Assembly: GCA_947593735.1 (NCBI GenBank)
Contig: CANQDT010000006.1
Location: 1-64,000, forward strand
Direction of reading: 5' to 3'
Source: an uncultured Lachnospiraceae bacterium
GTDB taxonomy: Bacteria > Bacillota > Clostridia > Lachnospirales > Lachnospiraceae
DNA: 64,000 nucleotides
The translations under genes were made by a program, and so were the position numbers. Shown here in pieces: positions 60,188 through 64,000 of the stretch (its first letter is position 1; each line of letters opens with the position of its first letter). Below the pieces are notes generated by a model, which saw only the letters and a program-made list of their open reading frames with translations, had not been told where the DNA came from and did no database searches.

Positions 60188-61063
60188 TTACTGCGCTTTT
60201 GTAACAGCGTCCTTCCAAATATCGCGATGTTCGATCTTGACGCTGCAGGGAAGCTGGGACACGCGCTGGGCGATCTCGTTGGCGAGCGTGACCGAGCGGT
60301 GCTTTCCTCCCGTACATCCTATGCTGACCACGATCTGATTTTTCCCTTCATTTCTGTAATTTGGGATCAAAAAAGAGAGCAGGTCCTCGATCCTGTCCAG
60401 GAACTCGCCCGCCTGCGGGCACGCCAGGACAAACTCCTGCACCGGTCTGTCGTTCCCCGTCAGCGGGCGCAGGTCGGGATCATAATACGGATTCGCCAGA
60501 AAGCGCACGTCAAAGACCAGGTCAGAATCGGACGGGATCCCGTATTTGAATCCAAAGGAAAGGATGGTGATAAAGAAATTGCCATACTCGCCCTGATCCG
60601 AGCCAAAGAGCCTTTCCAGTTCCTTTTTCAGCTCCCGCGTCAGAAGGTTGCTCGTATCGACAATATAAGTCGCCTGATCCTTCAAAAAGCGGATCATGAC
60701 GCGCTCCTGCTTGATCCCGAACTCCAGCCGGTCCGTCCCCGCCAGAGGGTGCTGCCTCCTGCTTTCCTTGAACCGCCGGATCAGCGTGGGATCCGAACAG
60801 TCGAGAAACAGGATCTCATAATCGATCTCCAGCCGTTTCAGACCGTACAGCTGCTTTTCCAGCTGGTCAAACCAGTTTTCACAGCGGATATCCATCCCGA
60901 TCGCGACTTTATCCAGATTCTTTTCCTGCTTTACCATCTGTCCGAACTGCTCCAGCAGCCGGATCGGCAGGTTATCCACGCAAAAATAGCCCATGTCCTC
61001 CAACATTCTCAGGGAAGTGCTTCTTCCCGCGCCGGACATTCCTGTCACAATCACAAATCTCAT
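60188..61063 (-). CDS. rapZ: RNase adapter / nucleotide-binding protein RapZ
   Basis: 291 residues. Walker A VTGMSGAGRSTSLRML near the N-terminus, GYFCVDNLPIRLLEQF, and the C-terminal SIGCTGGKHRSVTLANEIA. In this gene order it corresponds to yvcJ of Bacillus. It overlaps murB by 4 bases and is 12 bases upstream of whiA. Confidence 0.95.
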   Translation of the reverse strand: MRFVIVTGMSGAGRSTSLRMLEDMGYFCVDNLPIRLLEQFGQMVKQEKNLDKVAIGMDIRCENWFDQLEKQLYGLKRLEIDYEILFLDCSDPTLIRRFKESRRQHPLAGTDRLEFGIKQERVMIRFLKDQATYIVDTSNLLTRELKKELERLFGSDQGEYGNFFITILSFGFKYGIPSDSDLVFDVRFLANPYYDPDLRPLTGNDRPVQEFVLACPQAGEFLDRIEDLLSFLIPNYRNEGKNQIVVSIGCTGGKHRSVTLANEIAQRVSQLPCSVKIEHRDIWKDAVTKAQ

Positions 61064-61971
61064 TCAAATTCACCGATCAGCTTCACTTCGGGTTCCAAAG
61101 TGACGCCGGATCGCTCCTTCACTTTTTTTACTATTTCAGCCATCAGCCGGTAGATATCCCGCGCTGTCGCGCCGCCCCGGTTGATGACGAACCCGCAATG
61201 CTTTTCCGATACCTGCGCTCCCCCGACCGCGTATCCGCGCAGTCCGGCTTCCTCGATCAGCTTTCCGGCAAAATATCCTTCCGGACGCCGGAACGTACTT
61301 CCCGCGCTCGGGTATTCCAGCGGCTGCTTCTCTTTTCGCGCCGCGCTGTATTTCTCCATCTGCGCGCGGATCGCTTCCCGGTTCCCCCGGCGGAATACAA
61401 GCTCCGCCTCCAGCACAACATATCCGTTCCGCTGGATCAGGCTGGAACGGTAACCAAGCTCCGCCTGTTCCGCGGTCAGGCGCCTGCGCTCCCCGCCGCG
61501 GTCAAGGATATCGACCGATTCCAGCACATCCGCGATCTCGCCGCCGTACGCCCCGGCGTTCATCACGACCGCGCCGCCTATCGTACCGGGAATACCGGAA
61601 AGCGGGGCGAAGCCTTCCAGCCCCGCGTCGTATGCCGCTTTTCCGATCGCTGCCATCCGCGCCCCGGCTTCCACTTTCATATGATTCCCGTCTGTCTCGA
61701 TCCGATTCATATTGCTGCTATGTATGACAAGTCCCCGGTATCCCTTGTCGGAAACGAGCAGGTTGCTGCCCTTTCCCAAGATCATCCAGGGAATCCCCGC
61801 TTCGACCGCCAGCCGGACAAGCGCGGCAGTCTGATCCGCGTCCCGCGGTTCCGCGAAATAATCCGCCGGGCCGCCCACGCGGAATGTGGTATGGTCTTTC
61901 ATCGGTTCCCGGAGCAATAATGTTCCGCTCCCGAGGATTTCTCTCATTTTCTGTTCCAAATTCTGGCTCAT
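61060..61971 (-). CDS. murB: UDP-N-acetylenolpyruvoylglucosamine reductase
   Basis: 303 residues. FAD enzyme of peptidoglycan precursor synthesis. FAD site MILGKGSNLLVSDKGYRGLV, the Ser catalytic region YPSAGSTFRRPEGYFAGKLI, and EKHCGFVINRGGATARDI. Lacks the extra domain of the E. coli enzyme, a type II MurB. Overlaps hprK and rapZ by 4 bases each. Confidence 0.96.
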   Translation of the reverse strand: MSQNLEQKMREILGSGTLLLREPMKDHTTFRVGGPADYFAEPRDADQTAALVRLAVEAGIPWMILGKGSNLLVSDKGYRGLVIHSSNMNRIETDGNHMKVEAGARMAAIGKAAYDAGLEGFAPLSGIPGTIGGAVVMNAGAYGGEIADVLESVDILDRGGERRRLTAEQAELGYRSSLIQRNGYVVLEAELVFRRGNREAIRAQMEKYSAARKEKQPLEYPSAGSTFRRPEGYFAGKLIEEAGLRGYAVGGAQVSEKHCGFVINRGGATARDIYRLMAEIVKKVKERSGVTLEPEVKLIGEFE

Positions 61972-62933
61972 ATCGTTCCTCCGGGAAATGAGTCGTCCGC
62001 TTTGTTCATGTTGCCCGTCACGCGGTTGTACAGCTCCTGCGCCGCGTTATAGCCGAGGATCTTTTTGGTTCTGTAATTGATCGCCGCCGATTCCACGATG
62101 ATCGCGAGGTTCCGTCCGGGACGGATCGGAATGGCGTGGCAGACAACCTTGTTTCCCAGAAATTCGATATATTGCTCCTCCAGTCCCATCCGGTCGTATT
62201 CGTTGCCTTTCTGCCACTCCTCCAGCCGGATGACCAGATTGATCTGCTGCGTCAGTTTTACGCTCTGGACGCCGTACAGCGTCTTCACGTCAACGATCCC
62301 GATGCCCCGCAGTTCAATAAAATGGCGGGTGATCTCCGGCGACGACCCGATCAGCGTTTCTTCGCTGACCTTCTTGATCTCCACAACGTCGTCCGACACA
62401 AGCCTGTGACCGCGCTTGATCAGCTCCAGGGCTGCCTCGCTCTTTCCGATCCCGCTCTCACCCATGATCAGCACGCCCTCGCCATAGACGTCGACGAGAA
62501 CGCCGTGGATCGAAATGCGGGGCGCGAGCTCGACCCGCAGCCACCGGATGATCTCCGCCATAAACTCGGACGTCGGCCGCGGCGTCGTCAGAACCGGGAC
62601 GCCATATTTCCGGGCGATGTCCAGCATCATATCCGACGGCTGCATCCCGGTACTCATGATCAGACACGGAATGTTCCTTGAAAAAAATTCTTCATATACC
62701 TTTTCCAGTTTTTTCTGTTCCCGTATCTTTTGTAAATATACATATTCCACATATCCAAGAATCTGAACTCTCTGATTCATAAAATAATCGTAAAAGCCAG
62801 CCAGCTGCAGCGCAGGCCGGTTGACTTCCGCAGTATCGATCAGGATCTCATCCGTATTGATCGACGGAATACAGTTGTGCAGATCCATCTTCTTTATCAC
62901 ATTCGTCAGGCTGACCGTATACATCGACGCCAT
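61968..62933 (-). CDS. hprK: HPr kinase/phosphorylase
   Basis: 321 residues from the ATG at 62933 (GGGAGGAA upstream); a further Met lies 3 codons on. Phosphorylates Ser46 of HPr and Crh. Walker A VLIMGESGIGKSEAALELI near residue 150, the second motif (HFIELRGIGIVDVKTLYG), and C-terminal HAIPIRPGRNLAIIVESAAI. Its direct partner Ser46 is in the crh-like gene three genes downstream. Confidence 0.96.
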   Translation of the reverse strand: MASMYTVSLTNVIKKMDLHNCIPSINTDEILIDTAEVNRPALQLAGFYDYFMNQRVQILGYVEYVYLQKIREQKKLEKVYEEFFSRNIPCLIMSTGMQPSDMMLDIARKYGVPVLTTPRPTSEFMAEIIRWLRVELAPRISIHGVLVDVYGEGVLIMGESGIGKSEAALELIKRGHRLVSDDVVEIKKVSEETLIGSSPEITRHFIELRGIGIVDVKTLYGVQSVKLTQQINLVIRLEEWQKGNEYDRMGLEEQYIEFLGNKVVCHAIPIRPGRNLAIIVESAAINYRTKKILGYNAAQELYNRVTGNMNKADDSFPGGTI

Positions 62934-63007
62934 CGTACTTTCCTCCCTTTTCCACTTACCAAAACGAATCCGGCTCGAAAACACCTCGCCAAGTGATCAT
63001 ATTATAT

Positions 63008-63091
63008 CAGCTCGACTGCCGTCTCGCTGTGGATAGTCGTCAAATGCCGGTTCATGCAAGCATGACCGTCATTTTCCTCGTTATTATATCA
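63008..63091. repeat. Palindromic intergenic repeat, copy 3
   Basis: Same 82-base unit as at 10131-10296 (cagctcgactgccgtctcgc to gttattatatca), four or so differences, here between hprK and uvrC. The flank gctcgaaaacacctcgcc at 62972-62990 also matches the flank at 10114-10131. Confidence 0.85.
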
Positions 63092-63093
63092 CA

Positions 63094-64000
63094 CTAATGA
63101 AAAAATTGAAAGATGTCCCGGGCAAGTGATTCGGAAATGCCGGGAACCTCCCGCAGTTCTTCCAGCGACGCCTCTTTGATCCGCTGGATATCTTTGAATT
63201 GTTTCATGAGCGCTTTCCGCCTGGCGGGCCCGACGCCCGGAATGTCGTCCAGCACGGACCGTACCTGCGTCTGCCGGCGGAGCAGCTTGTGATAGGTGAT
63301 CGCGAACCGGTGCGCTTCGTCCTGCATCCGGGTCAGCATCTGGAACGCGGCGCTGCCGGACGGAAATGTGATCTCCCGGTTTTTGTAATAAAGCCCTCTG
63401 GTGCGGTGGTTGTCGTCCTTGACCATGCCGCAGACCGGTATGGATAATCCCAGCTGTTCCAGAACCCGAAGCGCGATATTGACCTGCCCTTTTCCGCCGT
63501 CCATCATAAGGATATCCGGAAATTGCGAAAAGCTCCCTGCCTCCGCCTTTTCCTCCCCGCGTTCCCGGATCCCGTGCGTAAACCGCCGGGTTAGCGTTTC
63601 TTCCATACTCTTATAATCATCCGGTCCCTTGACCGTCCGGATCTTGAATCTCCGGTAATCCCGGTTCTTCGGTTTTCCGTCCTCAAAGACGATCATGGAA
63701 GCGACCGTTTCATATCCGTTTGTATTGGAAATGTCGTAGGCTTCCATCCGGTGCAGCCCGCTCAAGCCGAGCAGCTGTTCCAGTTCCCTGACCGCGCCGA
63801 CCGTGCGCTGCTGCTCGCGCTTTAATTTCTCGCCGTCCTGAACCAGCACGTTCCGCGCGTTCTCGTATGCCATCTGAACGAGCTGATGCTTCGTCCCTTT
63901 CTGCGGGACGGCGACCGTCACCTTCTGCGACGCTTTTTCACTGAGCCATTCTTCGATCACATTCTGGTCGTGAATGGGATACTGCACAAGGATCTCTTTC
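63094..64000 (-). CDS. uvrC: UvrABC system protein C, partial
   Basis: Open from 63094 through the window edge; the N-terminal part (GIY-YIG and UvrB-binding) lies outside. Visible: the RNase-H-like C nuclease domain with DILMMDGGKGQVNIALRVLE and SAAFQMLTRMQDEAHRFAIT, and a double helix-hairpin-helix C-terminus (SVLDDIPGVGPARRKALMKQ; LREVPGISESLARDIFQFF). Cuts both sides of bulky lesions with UvrB. Confidence 0.95.
   Translation of the reverse strand, partial: KEILVQYPIHDQNVIEEWLSEKASQKVTVAVPQKGTKHQLVQMAYENARNVLVQDGEKLKREQQRTVGAVRELEQLLGLSGLHRMEAYDISNTNGYETVASMIVFEDGKPKNRDYRRFKIRTVKGPDDYKSMEETLTRRFTHGIRERGEEKAEAGSFSQFPDILMMDGGKGQVNIALRVLEQLGLSIPVCGMVKDDNHRTRGLYYKNREITFPSGSAAFQMLTRMQDEAHRFAITYHKLLRRQTQVRSVLDDIPGVGPARRKALMKQFKDIQRIKEASLEELREVPGISESLARDIFQFFH

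Overview
The window looks like chromosomal DNA of a spore-forming, fairly GC-rich Clostridia bacterium, most likely a member of Lachnospiraceae. The basis is gene content and order: spoIIIA locus with efp, dxs-tlyA-nadK-argR-recN-spoIVB, hprK-murB-rapZ-whiA-crh-like, tig-clpP-clpX-ysxC, and secreted proteins with dockerin and cohesin modules. The family assignment is an inference from synteny; no rRNA or tRNA gene was found. Nearly all genes lie on the minus strand. Plus-strand genes are spoIIIAA, aroE and a CYTH phosphatase.

Layout. 1-3250: an AT-richer accessory patch of small orphan genes and two broken genes (a transglycosylase-like remnant and a toxin-tail-like remnant), read here as a decayed polymorphic-toxin/immunity region. 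3252-5215: a prolyl-tRNA editing-type protein overlapping an AAA ATPase with DUF234. 5389-10029: a 1546-residue secreted dockerin protein. 10450-16991: spoIVB (without its PDZ domain), recN, argR, nadK, tlyA, dxs. 17030-20228: ispA, xseB, xseA, nusB, Asp23/Gls24 protein. 20322-25259: the sporulation spoIIIA locus, reorganised: spoIIIAB-AH on the minus strand, spoIIIAA alone and divergent, spoIIIAF reduced to 58 residues. 25303-29877: efp, then a likely operon (aquaporin, pentameric-channel-like protein, Kv-like potassium channel, ECF S-component-like protein, small secreted protein). 29999-32303: an AroD-AroK fusion divergent from aroE with overlapping promoters. 32487-42156: four secreted proteins carrying cohesin-like and dockerin modules, resembling a small cellulosome-type assembly. 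42347-43509: an Rpn nuclease and a broken partial duplicate. 43653-50569 and on to 53806: prfA, prmC, DUF1385, rpmE, rho, DUF4364, malic enzyme, ysxC, clpX, clpP, tig. 53879-58546: LTA-synthase-like protein, CYTH protein, asparagine synthase. 58627-58906: five 56-bp tandem repeats. 58945-64000: crh-like HPr paralogue, whiA, rapZ, murB, hprK, uvrC (partial).

How the genes fit together. The cohesin/dockerin proteins could assemble with each other on the cell surface: 32487-36200 has about four cohesin-like modules, 36224-37117 has one, 37141-40944 and 41374-42156 have both module types, and the distant 5389-10029 protein ends in a dockerin. The spoIIIA and spoIVB genes all belong to mother-cell/forespore communication during engulfment; several deviate from the standard form (inverted AA, minimal AF, compact AG, PDZ-less SpoIVB), which suggests a modified channel and checkpoint. 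The hprK-crh pair, with Glu in place of His15 but Ser46 kept, points to purely regulatory HPr-Ser phosphorylation.

Limits: all functional calls are from reading the translated sequence, without searches. Domain boundaries are approximate.
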